From Castellaniella sp047971665 (GTDB taxonomy: Bacteria > Pseudomonadota > Gammaproteobacteria > Burkholderiales > Burkholderiaceae_B), in the NCBI RefSeq assembly GCF_047971665.1, contig NZ_JBKEAA010000011.1, positions 1 through 64,000 of the forward strand: a DNA stretch of 64,000 nucleotides, given 5' to 3'. Made by a program: the position numbers and the translations under genes. Positions 33,331 through 43,800 of the stretch are shown here, piece by piece (the stretch's first letter is position 1; each line of letters opens with the position of its first letter). The notes under the pieces were generated by a model. The model saw nothing but the letters and a program-made list of their open reading frames with translations, was not told the origin of the DNA and searched no databases.

Positions 33331-34296
33331 TCAACGGTCGCGCTCGACCGCGAAAGCACAAAATTTTAGCAGAGTTTTCCGATAAACGGAATCTGGAAAG
33401 ACCGACAGCGCCGCGCGCGCCAGATCGGCCTCGGCGAGGGCGGCGGTGCGCGTGTAATCCAGCGCATCCGTGGCATGAATGGCATGCGCCACGGCCGCAA
33501 AATCGGCGTCACCCGTCTCGATGGCGCCGCGAATCAGATCGCGTTGTTCGGGGGTGCCGGTTTCCAGGACCCGGATCAGTGGCAGGGTGGGCTTGCCTTC
33601 GCGCAGGTCGTCGCCGACGTTCTTGCCCAGCGACTGAACATCCCCGCTGTAGTCCAGCACATCGTCAATCAGCTGGAAGGCCGTGCCAATGTGCCGGCCA
33701 TAGGCGGCCGCAGCGGACTCCTGTTCGGGCGTGGCGCCGGAAATGATGGCCCCCACCTGGGCGGCGGCCTCGAACAGCTTGGCGGTCTTGTAGCGCACGA
33801 CCTGCAGATAGCGGTCCAGGGACACGTCCGGGTCGTGCACGTTCAGCAGTTGCAGGACCTCGCCCTCGGCGATGATGGTGGTGGCCGCCGACAGCACCGC
33901 CATGGCGGCCATGGAGTCGGTCTCGACCATCATCTCGAACGACCGGGAATACAGATAGTCGCCCACCAGCACGCTGGCGGCGTTGCCGAACACGGCATTG
34001 GCCGTCTGGCGGCCCCGGCGCAGGTCGGACTCATCCACCACATCATCATGCAGCAACGTCGCGGTATGAATGAATTCCACCACGGCGGCAAGGCGATGAT
34101 GGTGGTCGCCCCGATAACCCAGCGCCCCCGCCACCAGCAGCACCATGGCAGGACGCATGCGCTTGCCGCCGGCGCCGACAATGTAATCGCCGATCGTGCG
34201 GATCAGAACGACCTCGGAATCCAGACGGGCGCGGATGACCGCGTCGACGGACCGCATATCGGACACAATGGGAGCGAACAATTCGGAGAAGTTCAA
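33331..34296 (-). CDS. ispB: Octaprenyl diphosphate synthase (polyprenyl synthetase)
   Basis: About 321 residues, close to E. coli IspB (323). Makes the C40 side chain of ubiquinone. The two aspartate-rich motifs are LLHDDVVDESD and LIDDVLDYSGD, with GGKRMRP for substrate phosphate. A TTG start at 34296 is proposed: from it the chain aligns with E. coli IspB without gaps (14 residues before the shared DM), whereas ATG starts lie either well upstream or downstream. In most relatives rplU-rpmA-obg adjoin ispB; here the neighbour is a divergent DUF815 ATPase. Confidence 0.92.
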   Translation of the reverse strand: MNFSELFAPIVSDMRSVDAVIRARLDSEVVLIRTIGDYIVGAGGKRMRPAMVLLVAGALGYRGDHHHRLAAVVEFIHTATLLHDDVVDESDLRRGRQTANAVFGNAASVLVGDYLYSRSFEMMVETDSMAAMAVLSAATTIIAEGEVLQLLNVHDPDVSLDRYLQVVRYKTAKLFEAAAQVGAIISGATPEQESAAAAYGRHIGTAFQLIDDVLDYSGDVQSLGKNVGDDLREGKPTLPLIRVLETGTPEQRDLIRGAIETGDADFAAVAHAIHATDALDYTRTAALAEADLARAALSVFPDSVYRKTLLKFCAFAVERDR

Positions 34297-34397
34297 GACA
34301 GACCCGGCTACTGATGGGCGGCCGCCGATGGCGACCGCAAAGAGCCAGATTATACTTTCCGCAGAATTCAAGTACACCAATCGCCCCGACAGGACAC

Positions 34398-35276
34398 ATG
34401 GAGACCCCCGTGGCAGACGATCAATTGCAGGCGCTGATGAGCCGGGCGATGGGCGTGCTGGCCCAGCTGGAGGCCTGGCTGCCGCCCGCGCCGCCCGCCA
34501 TCGACTGGACGGCCCACGCCTACCGCTGGCAGCGCCGCGGCGCGCGCGGCTGGCTGGAGGCCGTGCGCCGCATCGCGCCCATCCACCTGGACGATCTGCA
34601 GCATGTCGACCGCCAGAAAGCCGTCCTCGAACGCAACACGCGCGCCTTCCTGGACGGCAAGCCGGCCAACAACGTCCTGATGACCGGCGCGCGCGGCACG
34701 GGCAAGAGCTCGCTGGTGCGCGCCCTGCTCGATGCCCATGCGGACCGGGGCCTGCGCCTGATCGAGATCGACAAGTCCGACCTCGGCGACCTGGGCCAGA
34801 TCATCGAGCTCATCCACGACCGGCCGGAACGCTATATCGTGTTCTGCGACGACCTGTCGTTCGAGGAGGGCGAGGCCGGCTACAAGGCGCTCAAATCCGC
34901 CCTGGACGGCTCGGTCGCCTCTCCGGGCGACAACCTGCTGATCTATGCCACCTCGAACCGGCGCCACCTGATGCCGGAATACATGCACGAAAACCTCGAG
35001 GCCAAGCACCAGCCCGACGGCGAGATCCATCCGGGCGAAACCGTCGAGGAAAAGATCTCCCTGTCGGAACGCTTCGGCCTGTGGCTGTCGTTCTATCCCT
35101 TTGCCCAGGACGATTACCTGGACATCGTCGGCCACTGGCTGCGAGCGCACGGCTGCAATGAGGACCAGATCCAGGCCGCGCGCACCGAGGCCCTGCAATG
35201 GACCCTGGAGCGCGGCTCCCGGTCCGGACGCGTGGCCCGCCAGTTCGCGCGCGACTGGGCCGCCCGCCATGTCTGA
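34398..35276 (+). CDS. DUF815 family AAA+ ATPase
   Basis: 292 residues. The central ATPase core has a Walker A GARGTGKSS (97-105), a Walker B-like IVFCDDLSFE and sensor segment LIYATSNRRHLMP, all typical of DUF815. The start at 34398 has AGGA 4-5 bases upstream; GTG at 34410 is an alternative. Thirty bases later the NUDIX-ThiE gene begins, and the pair is a recurrent neighbourhood in Betaproteobacteria. Cellular role not established. Confidence 0.88.
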   Translation: METPVADDQLQALMSRAMGVLAQLEAWLPPAPPAIDWTAHAYRWQRRGARGWLEAVRRIAPIHLDDLQHVDRQKAVLERNTRAFLDGKPANNVLMTGARGTGKSSLVRALLDAHADRGLRLIEIDKSDLGDLGQIIELIHDRPERYIVFCDDLSFEEGEAGYKALKSALDGSVASPGDNLLIYATSNRRHLMPEYMHENLEAKHQPDGEIHPGETVEEKISLSERFGLWLSFYPFAQDDYLDIVGHWLRAHGCNEDQIQAARTEALQWTLERGSRSGRVARQFARDWAARHV

Positions 35277-35305
35277 CACCGTCCCCGCCCTCTTTCCAAT
35301 CCCTC

Positions 35306-36301
35306 ATGACTGACACCAAACCTTACATCCGCGTGGCCGCCGGACTGATCATCGATGCCCGGGGCCGGCTGCTGCTGGGCCAGCGCCCGGAAGGCAAGGC
35401 CTGGCCCGGCTGGTGGGAATTCCCCGGCGGCAAGATCGAGGCCGGCGAGACCGTGGAACAGGCCCTGGTGCGCGAACTGGACGAGGAACTGGGCATCCGC
35501 GCCACATGCGTCTATCCCTGGGTCGTGCATGTGCACGAATACCCCAAGACCATCGTCGAGCTGGCGTTCTGTCAGGTGACCGCCTGGGAAGGCCTGCCCC
35601 ATGGCCGTGAAAACCAGGCGATCGACTGGGTGGACCCCTGGGAAATCCGCCTGGACGAATCCGAACACCCCATCGGCCCGGGTGGCGGCTCGCTGCTGCC
35701 GGCCGCCGCCCCGCCGCTGCGCTGGCTGCGGCTGCCCACACGCTATCGCATCAGCCGGATCGGTCGGCCCGACCGGCTGGCCGGATGGCTGGCCGGGCTG
35801 CGCCAGGAACTGCTGCGCGGACTGCGGCTGGTTCAATTCCGCGAACCCGACTGGCAGGCGGACGAGGCTTCGCTGCACGCGGCCCTTCGGGCAACGCTGG
35901 CCCTGTGCCGCCAACATGGCGCCCGCTGCCTGGTCAACAGCCTCCATCCTTCCGCCTGGTGGTCCGAAGCCGACGGCATCCAGCTGCGGGCGGCCGACGC
36001 CGCGCGCGTCCTGCACAATGACACGCGGCCGCCGGGCTGGCTGGGAGTCTCGGCCCATACAGCCGAGGACATTGAATGCGCGCGCCAGCTTCAGGCCGAT
36101 TTCGTGGTCCTGGGACATGTGCTGGAGACGGACAGCCACCCCGGCACCCCCGCCCTGGGCTGGGACCGGTTCCGCGCGCTGGCCGACACTGCGGGCCGGC
36201 CGGTCTTCGCCATCGGCGGCCAGTCACTGTCCACGCTCGACAGCGCACGCCGGCATGGCGCGCACGGCATTGCGGCGATCCGGGGTCAGTTGACCGCGTA
36301 A
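35306..36301 (+). CDS. NUDIX hydrolase fused to a ThiE/TenI-like domain
   Basis: 331 residues in two parts. Residues 1-135 are a MutT-type NUDIX domain (GGKIEAGETV then RELDEELGI), predicted to clear 8-oxo-dGTP. Residues about 150-331 are a thiamine-phosphate-synthase-like barrel (RYRISRIG, LVQFREPDW, VSAHTAEDIECA, FAIGG). This fusion is known in Proteobacteria. The barrel lacks several ThiE residues and may not make thiamine phosphate. The end overlaps the convergent efflux lipoprotein gene by 16 bases. Confidence 0.87.
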   Translation: MTDTKPYIRVAAGLIIDARGRLLLGQRPEGKAWPGWWEFPGGKIEAGETVEQALVRELDEELGIRATCVYPWVVHVHEYPKTIVELAFCQVTAWEGLPHGRENQAIDWVDPWEIRLDESEHPIGPGGGSLLPAAAPPLRWLRLPTRYRISRIGRPDRLAGWLAGLRQELLRGLRLVQFREPDWQADEASLHAALRATLALCRQHGARCLVNSLHPSAWWSEADGIQLRAADAARVLHNDTRPPGWLGVSAHTAEDIECARQLQADFVVLGHVLETDSHPGTPALGWDRFRALADTAGRPVFAIGGQSLSTLDSARRHGAHGIAAIRGQLTA

Positions 36302-37695
36302 TCCCCGACGACATACCCTCCGCCCAGGGCGGCGATGAGTTGCGCCGAAGCCGTCAGCCGCTGGGCGCGCACATCCAGCGCCGTCTGCTCGGCGCTCAAT
36401 GCGCTGGTCTGTGCCTGGACCACGCTCAGATAATCCACCAGGCCCGCCTGATACTGATTGGTGACCTGGCGCAGCGTCTCGCGGGCCGCAGCCAACGCCC
36501 GGTCGCGGGCTGCCTGCTCCTGGACCAGGGCCTGGGACTGAACCAACGCGTCCTCGACTTCACGCAAGGCGTCCAGCACAGTCTTGCGGTAGGCCGCAGC
36601 CTGCGCATCATAGGCGGCGCGTGCAGAGGCCACGGCAGCGGCCCGCGCGCCGCCATCGAACAGGCTCAGCGCCAGCGCCGGCCCCAGCGTCCAGAATCGG
36701 GCCGGCGTCATGATCCACGAGGTGAACTCCATCGCGCGATAGCCGCCCTGCGCGCTCAAGGTCAGGTCGGGAAACCAGGCGGCCTGCGCCACGCCGATCC
36801 GGGCATTGGCCTGCGCGGCACGGCGCTCGGCCCCCGCCACATCGGGGCGCCGCAACAACAGGGTCGAAGGCACCCCGGCCGGCACATCGGGCACCTTGGG
36901 CAGCGTCGCCCCCTGCGTCAGACGGAACCCGGCCGGCACCTGACCCAGCAGTACGGAAATAGCATGAATCTGCTGCTCGCGCTGCCAGCCCAGGCGGATG
37001 CGCTGGGCACGGGCCTGATCCAGCTGCACGGAGGCAGCCGCCACATCGGCCGGAGACGCCACCCCGGCCGCCAGCCGGTTGCGGGTCATCTCCAGTGCGC
37101 GGGCATACTCATCCAGCGTGCGCGCCAGCAGGGCATCCTGCAACTGGCTGGCCCGCACCCCGAAATAGGCTTGCGCCAGCGTGGATTGCAGACTCAGACG
37201 CATGGCATCCAGGTCCGCGGCGCTGGCCTGCTCGCCCGCCCGGGCCGACTCCACATCGCGCCGCACGCGCCCCCACAGATCGACTTCCCAGCTGGCAGTG
37301 GCCGACAGGCCATAGGTCGTCGAAGGATTGCCCGCCTGGGACACGCCCTGCCCCGCCCGCGACACGGAACTCGACACGCCCAGTGTCGGAAACAGGCCCG
37401 CGCGCGCCGAATCCAGCGAGGCGCGCGCTTGCCGGAACTGCGCCTCGGCCTGGGCCAGATCCAGATTCCCCGGCGGCATGCGCCGCATCAGATCGTCCAG
37501 AACGGCATCGCCGAACAGCGTCCACCAGTCGGTGGGCAGCGCGCGCGGCGGCGTATCGGCCGGGACCCAGCTTCCTTCGGGCGCGGGTGCGTGCGCATAG
37601 GCCGCGCCGACATCCTGGGCCGGGCGCACATAGTCGGGGCCCACCGTACAGGCCGACAAGGCCAGGGCGACGACCGCAATCGACAGCGGCCGCAT
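36286..37695 (-). CDS. RND efflux outer-membrane lipoprotein (OprM/NodT family)
   Basis: About 469 residues from the ATG at 37695, which gives a lipoprotein signal (LALSAC) in the right place. A start at 37773 would put 26 polar residues before it. Two OEP repeats with long helices form the periplasmic tunnel of the trimeric TolC-like channel (VGPDYVRP opening, SWEVDLWGRVRRDVESA, LRRPDVAGAERR). Last gene of the efflux operon after the two RND pumps. Provides the outer-membrane exit. Confidence 0.9.
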   Translation of the reverse strand: MRPLSIAVVALALSACTVGPDYVRPAQDVGAAYAHAPAPEGSWVPADTPPRALPTDWWTLFGDAVLDDLMRRMPPGNLDLAQAEAQFRQARASLDSARAGLFPTLGVSSSVSRAGQGVSQAGNPSTTYGLSATASWEVDLWGRVRRDVESARAGEQASAADLDAMRLSLQSTLAQAYFGVRASQLQDALLARTLDEYARALEMTRNRLAAGVASPADVAAASVQLDQARAQRIRLGWQREQQIHAISVLLGQVPAGFRLTQGATLPKVPDVPAGVPSTLLLRRPDVAGAERRAAQANARIGVAQAAWFPDLTLSAQGGYRAMEFTSWIMTPARFWTLGPALALSLFDGGARAAAVASARAAYDAQAAAYRKTVLDALREVEDALVQSQALVQEQAARDRALAAARETLRQVTNQYQAGLVDYLSVVQAQTSALSAEQTALDVRAQRLTASAQLIAALGGGYVVGDYAVN

Positions 37696-37765
37696 GGCGC
37701 GCCGCCAGGGACCTCCTTGCGATTGCCACACAAAAGCGTCCTCGGCAGGATGCGGACACACGCGA

Positions 37766-40700
37766 TCAGCCATGAGGGGCAGGCTCCTGTTGCGACGAAG
37801 GGGAAACACGGCGGCGGGAACCACGCAAACGATCCAGACTCAGGTAAACGACGGGCGTAGTGTAGAGCGTGAGCACCTGGCTGACCAACAACCCGCCGAA
37901 GATCGTCAGTCCCAGGGGCTGACGCATCTCCACCCCCGCGCCCGTGGCGAGCAGCAACGGCAACGCGCCCAACATGGCCGACAGGGTCGTCATCAGGATC
38001 GGACGCAAACGCGCCAGGCAGGCGCGGTAAATGGCCTCGCGCGGATCCAGACCCTCGCGGCGCTGCGCCTGCAAGGCAAAGTCCACCATCATGATGGCGT
38101 TCTTCTTGACGATGCCGATCAGCAGGAACACGCCGATCAGCGCGATCAAGGTGAACTCCATCCCTACTAGCCGCAAGGCCAGCAAGGCCCCCACACCGGC
38201 CGAGGGCAGCGTGGACAGAATGGTGATCGGATGGAGCGTGCTTTCGTACAACATGCCCAGCACCAGATACATGGCCACCAGCGCCGCCACCAGCATCCAG
38301 GGTTGCTGCGCCACGGCATCGCGCATCATGCTGGCGCTCTGGTCCAGGCCGGACTGCAATTCCTGCGTCGGCAGGCCGATGCGCGCCACGGCCTGGTCGA
38401 TGGCCGCCAGCGCCTGTGCCAGAGAAACGTCCGGCGCCAGGCCGAAAGACACTGAATCGGCCGCCAGCAGCCCTTCGTGATTGACCGAGCGCGGCGCCGT
38501 GCCTTCGGTGATCCGGGTAAAGGCCGTCAAGGGCACTCGCTCACCCTCGGCGTTGATGACCTGCAGCGCCTGCAGGGAATGCAGATCCCGGGCGTACTGA
38601 GGCTGCACCGCCATGACGACGTGGTACTGGTTCAGGGCGCCGTACAGCACCGCCGCCTGACGCTGGCTGAAGGCATTGTTCAACACCCCCGCCAGATCCG
38701 CCATCTGCACCCCCAGGCGCCGGGCGGCATCCCGGTCGACAACCAGTTCGACCCGGCGGCCCTTGTCCTCGACATCATCGTCCACGTCCACCAGCTCGGG
38801 CAGCCCGGCGAGGACGTTGCGCACCCGCGGCAACCACTGGCTGAGCAAGGCCAGGTCGCTGCCCATCAGCATGTAGGAATAGGAGCCTGCCCGTGAGGAA
38901 TGACCGACAAAAATATCCTGCTGCGGCACCAGAAACAAACGCGCCCCGGGCGTGTGCTCGAAGCGGGGCCGCAGCCGGTTGACGACATCGCTGGCGCTGG
39001 CCGTACGCTCGGCCAGCGGCTTGAGCTGCACCTGGATGAAGCTGGAATTGCTGCCGCCCCGGCCGCCGGCATAGGCCGTCACGGTGTCCACCGCCGGATC
39101 GGACAGCAGCACCCGGCGGAATGCGTTCAGCCGGACCTGCGTCTCATCGAAGGACGTCCCGGTATCGACGCGAAAGAAACCCAGCAACTGGCCTGTGTCC
39201 TGCTGCGGAAAGAACCCCTTGGGGATGCTGGCATACAGATACACATTCAGCCCCACCGTGGCCAGGAGCAGCAGCAACACGATGCGTCCGTGATCCAGCG
39301 ACCAGCGCAGGGATCGCTGATAGGCCGCCTCGCCAGCCTGGCCGCCGCGACGCAGCCACCGCCGCAGTGCGCCTTCGGGCGGCGGCTCACGCCGGGTCGG
39401 CGCGCGCAACAGGCGAGCCGCCATGACCGGCGTCAACGTCACCGACACCAGCAGCGACACGGCAATGGTCACCGACAGGGTCACGGCGAACTCCTTGAAC
39501 AGCCGCCCCACCAGACCGCCCACCAGCCACAGGGGAATGAACACAGCGATCAGCGACAGACTCATGGCCAGCACGGTGAACCCCACCTCGGTCACGCCCC
39601 GCAAGGCGGCGCGTGCCGGCCGCATGCCGCGCTCCACGTGGCGCATGATGTTTTCCAGCACCACGATGGCGTCATCCACGACGAACCCCGTGGCGACGAT
39701 CAGGGCCATCAGGGAAATCATGTTCAGGGTGAAATCGAACCACCACATCAATCCAAAGGCACTGATCAGCGAAACCGGCACCGCGACGGCGGGGATCAGC
39801 GCGGCACGCCAGTTACCCAGGAACGCCAGCACCACGGCCACCACCAGGATGACCGACAGCACCAGGGTCAGCTCGGCCTCGAACAGCGAGGCCCGGATGC
39901 TGGGCGTGCGATCCTGGGCCACGGTCAGGCGGACCTGTTCGGGCAGCAACGCCTGGAACGCCGGCAGCAGCGCGCGAATGGAGTCCACCGTCTCGATGAT
40001 ATTGGCGTCCGCCTGCCTGCGGATGATCAGCAGCACCGCCGAGCGGTCGTTGAAATAGCCGACCTGGTTGATGTCCTCGACCGAATCCTCGATCCGCGCC
40101 ACGTCGCTCAGGCGCACCGGCTGGCCGTCGCGCCATTCCACGATCAGGGGGGCATAGTCGGCCGCCTTGCGCAGCTGTCCATCAGAGCGGATCTGCCATT
40201 GGGTCTGGCTGCGGCGCACCACCCCGCCCGGGCGCAGCGAATTCACATCCTGCAGGACCTGACGCACACGATCCAGCGGGATCCCCATGGATTCCAGGGC
40301 GCGCGGATCCACCAGCACCCGCACGGCCGGCAACGAGCTGCCGCCCAGCGTCACCTGCCCCACGCCGCTGACCTGCGCCAGTTTCTGCGCCAGCACGGTG
40401 GACGCCAGGTCATAGAGCTCGCCTTGCGTGGCGGTGTCCGACGTCAGCGCCAGCGTCATCACGGGCGAGGACGAGGAATTCACCTTGTGATAGGTCGGAT
40501 TGTTGCGCATGCCCGAGGGCAGCATGGGCTGCGCGGCGTTGATCGCCGCCTGGACATCACGCGCGGCGCTGTTGATGTCGCGATCCAGTTCAAACATCAG
40601 CGTGATGTTGGTCTGCCCCTCGCTGCTGCGCGAACTCATGCTGCTCAGCCCCGCGATCGCCCCCAGGGACTGCTCCAGCGGCATGGCCACGCTCGAAGCC

Positions 40701-40876
40701 ATGGTCTCGGGGCTGGCGCCAGGCAGCGCGGCCGAGACCGAGATCATCGGGAAGTCCACTTGCGGCAGCGGCGCCACCGACAGGAAACGCAATGCCAGCG
40801 CCCCGGCCAGCGCCAGCGCCAGGCACAACAGGGAAGTGCCGACGGGCCGATGCAGGAAAAGGGCGAAGAACCGCAT
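37766..40876 (-). CDS. mdtC: RND multidrug efflux pump subunit, MdtC-like
   Basis: 1036 residues, HAE1-type RND pump with twelve membrane helices and two large periplasmic loops. Helix 4 carries the proton-relay aspartates in TGFVVDDAIVVLENI. FLGNWRAALIPAVAVP and GIVKKNAIMMVDFAL are family marks. Starts one base after the mdtB stop. In E. coli, MdtB and MdtC assemble as a heterotrimer exporting bile salts and novobiocin; two tandem pumps here suggest the same. Confidence 0.9.
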   Translation of the reverse strand: MRFFALFLHRPVGTSLLCLALALAGALALRFLSVAPLPQVDFPMISVSAALPGASPETMASSVAMPLEQSLGAIAGLSSMSSRSSEGQTNITLMFELDRDINSAARDVQAAINAAQPMLPSGMRNNPTYHKVNSSSSPVMTLALTSDTATQGELYDLASTVLAQKLAQVSGVGQVTLGGSSLPAVRVLVDPRALESMGIPLDRVRQVLQDVNSLRPGGVVRRSQTQWQIRSDGQLRKAADYAPLIVEWRDGQPVRLSDVARIEDSVEDINQVGYFNDRSAVLLIIRRQADANIIETVDSIRALLPAFQALLPEQVRLTVAQDRTPSIRASLFEAELTLVLSVILVVAVVLAFLGNWRAALIPAVAVPVSLISAFGLMWWFDFTLNMISLMALIVATGFVVDDAIVVLENIMRHVERGMRPARAALRGVTEVGFTVLAMSLSLIAVFIPLWLVGGLVGRLFKEFAVTLSVTIAVSLLVSVTLTPVMAARLLRAPTRREPPPEGALRRWLRRGGQAGEAAYQRSLRWSLDHGRIVLLLLLATVGLNVYLYASIPKGFFPQQDTGQLLGFFRVDTGTSFDETQVRLNAFRRVLLSDPAVDTVTAYAGGRGGSNSSFIQVQLKPLAERTASASDVVNRLRPRFEHTPGARLFLVPQQDIFVGHSSRAGSYSYMLMGSDLALLSQWLPRVRNVLAGLPELVDVDDDVEDKGRRVELVVDRDAARRLGVQMADLAGVLNNAFSQRQAAVLYGALNQYHVVMAVQPQYARDLHSLQALQVINAEGERVPLTAFTRITEGTAPRSVNHEGLLAADSVSFGLAPDVSLAQALAAIDQAVARIGLPTQELQSGLDQSASMMRDAVAQQPWMLVAALVAMYLVLGMLYESTLHPITILSTLPSAGVGALLALRLVGMEFTLIALIGVFLLIGIVKKNAIMMVDFALQAQRREGLDPREAIYRACLARLRPILMTTLSAMLGALPLLLATGAGVEMRQPLGLTIFGGLLVSQVLTLYTTPVVYLSLDRLRGSRRRVSPSSQQEPAPHG

Positions 40877-40877
40877 G

Positions 40878-43800
40878 TCAGCCGTCCGCAGCCCGGCGAC
40901 GGGCCAGCCGCTCGAACAACAGGTAGATCACCGGGGTGGTGAACAGAGTCAGCACCTGACTGCACAGCAGCCCGCCCACCATGGCCAGGCCCAGCGGCTG
41001 GCGCAGTTCCGCCCCCGACCCGGACGCCAGCATCAGCGGAATCGCGCTGAAAAAGGCTGCCAGCGTCGTCATCAGGATGGGCCGGAAACGCAGCAGGGCC
41101 GCCTCATGAATCGCCGCTTGCGGCCCCAGGCCGCGCTCGCGCTGCGCGTCCAGGGCGAAATCGATCATCAGGATCGCGTTCTTTTTCACGATCCCGATCA
41201 GGAGAATGATGCCGATCACACCGATCATGTCCAGCTCCACGCCGCCCAGCCACAGAGCCAGCAGCGCGCCGATGGCGGCCGAAGGCAGCGTGGACAGGAT
41301 GGTGACCGGATGGATCAGGCTCTCGTACAGCACCCCCAGGACGATGTACATGGTGATCACGGCGGCCAGCAGCAGCCACAACGTGCTCGACAGCGAAGCC
41401 TGGAAAGCCTGGGCCGCCCCCTGGAAGCGGATCTCGATGGAATCCGGTACGCCCAGCCTGTCGCGCGTCGACTCCATGGCCCTGACGGCATCGGACAGGG
41501 CCGTGTCCGACGCCAGGCTGAACGACACGGTGACCGCCGGGAACTGATCCAGCCGCTGCACGGCCAGGCGCGCCAGTCCGGGCTCGAAGCGCGCCACGCT
41601 GGACAGGGGGGTGACGTCGCCCGAGGCCGTCGGCACGTGCAGGTGTTCCAGCGCGGCGGGGCCGCCGTCGAGCAGCGTCGCGTCAGCCTCCAGCACCACC
41701 CGGTACTGGGCCGACTGCGTGTAAATCGTGGAAATCAGCCGCTGGCCAAAAGCATCATAGATGGCGTCATCGATCGACGCCTGGGTGACGCCCAGCCGCG
41801 CCGCCGCGTCCCGGTCCACCGTCACGGCCAGCGCCAGGCCCCGATCCTGCAGATCCCCGGCCACATCGCGCAACTCGGGCAGCGCACGCAGCGCATCGAG
41901 CATCCGCGGCGTCCACTGCGTCAGCACGGCCTCGTCCGGGCTGGACAGAGTCATCTGGAACTGCGCACGGCTGACCTGATCCTCGACAGACAGTTCCTGC
42001 ACCGGCTGCAGCCAGACCTGCAGCCCCACGACCGGTCGCAGCGCCGCCTGCAGGCGCTCGATCACGGCATCGGCCCGGTCGCTGCGTTCGGCCAGCGGCT
42101 TGAGCGTGATCCGCAGGCGCCCGGTATTCAGCGTGGTGTTGTCGCCATCGATGCCGATGAAGGAGGCCACCGATTCCACGGCCGGATCGGCCAGCACCCG
42201 TTCGACCGCCTCTTGCTGCAACCGGCTCATGACCGCGAACGAGGCCGACTGCGGCCCCTGGGTGATGACCTGCACCGCCCCGGTGTCCTGCTGCGGAAAA
42301 AAGCCCTTGGGAATACCGGCGTACAGGCCCGCCGTGACGAGCAGCGTCGCCACGACGGCCCACAGGGTCGCCCGCTGATGCGCCAGGACCCAGCGCAACC
42401 CCCGGTCGTAGGCGGCGATCAGCTGGTCCATCCACCTCCCGGCCCGCTGCCAGACGCCTGCCTCGCGCCCCGGGGACGACGCCGGTCCGCTGCCGGCCTC
42501 CAGACCTGCGGCACGGCCGGGCTCCGGGCGCAGCATGCGGGCGCACATCATGGGCGTGAGCGTCAGGGAAATCAGCAGCGACAGCAGGATGGCCACTGCC
42601 AGGGTGACGGCGAACTCACGAAACAGCCGGCCGACCACATCGCCCATGAACAGCAACGGAATCAGCACCGCGATCAGCGACAGCGTCAGCGACACCAGCG
42701 TGAAGCCGATCTGCCTGGCCCCGCGCAGCGCCGCCTCCATCGGAGACTCGCCCTCCTCGATGTGACGGGCGATGTTCTCGATCATGACGATGGCGTCGTC
42801 CACCACGAAGCCAGTGGCGATGGTCAGGGCCATCAGGGTCAGGTTGTTGATGCTGAACCCCAGCATGGCCATCAGGCCGAAGGTCCCGACCAGGGACAGG
42901 GGCACGACGACCCCGGGAATCAGCGTCGCCCGCCAGGTGCGCAGGAACACAAAGGTCACCGCCACGACCAGCACGATGGCCAGCAACATCTCGATCTGCA
43001 CATGAGACACCGAATCGCGGATCGTCAGTGTCCGGTCCGACGCCACCTGCAAATCCACGCCCGTCGGCAGCGTGGCCCGCAACCCGGGCAGCAGCGCCTG
43101 GACACGGTCCACCACCTCAATCACGTTGGCCGCCGGTTGTCGCTGGATGTTCAGCAGAATCGCCGGCGTGCGCCCGAACCAGGCCGCCTGGTCGCGGTTT
43201 TCCGCCGCGCGGCGCACCTGAGCCACATCGCCCAGGCGCAGCGGCGCGCCGTTCTCGTAGGCCAGGATCAGGCGCTCGTATTCGGCCGGATCCTTGAGCT
43301 GGTCATTGACGCTGATGGTGATCGAACGCTGCGGTCCGTCCAGATTGCCCTTGGGCTGATTGACGTTGGACCGGGTCACGGCAGTGCGCACGTCGGCCAG
43401 CGTCAGGTTGTGGGCGGCCAGCGCCTGCGGATCGACCTGGATGCGCACAGCCGGGCGCTGGCCCCCGGCCACGCTGACCAGCCCGACACCGCTGATCTGG
43501 GACAGCTTCTGCGCCACGCGCACCTCGATCAGGTCGCGCACCCGGGACAGCGGCAGCGTGGGTGACGTCACCGCCAGCGTCATCACCGGGGCATCGGCCG
43601 GATTGATCTTGTTGTAGATCGGCGGCGAGGGCATGTCCGGCGGCAGCAGGTTCGACGCAGCATTGATGGCCGCCTGCACCTCCTGCTCGGCCACATCCAG
43701 CGGCAGACCCAGGTCGAAACGCAGCGTGATGCGCGACGAGCCGCCCGAACTGGTGGACAGCATCTGCGACAGACCGGGCATCTGGCCGAACTGACGCTCC

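Noticed and set aside
38900..40942. Long Gln/His-rich plus-strand frames opposite the RND pump genes
   Set aside because: Typical reverse-complement shadows of hydrophobic membrane-protein genes; no start signals or domains.
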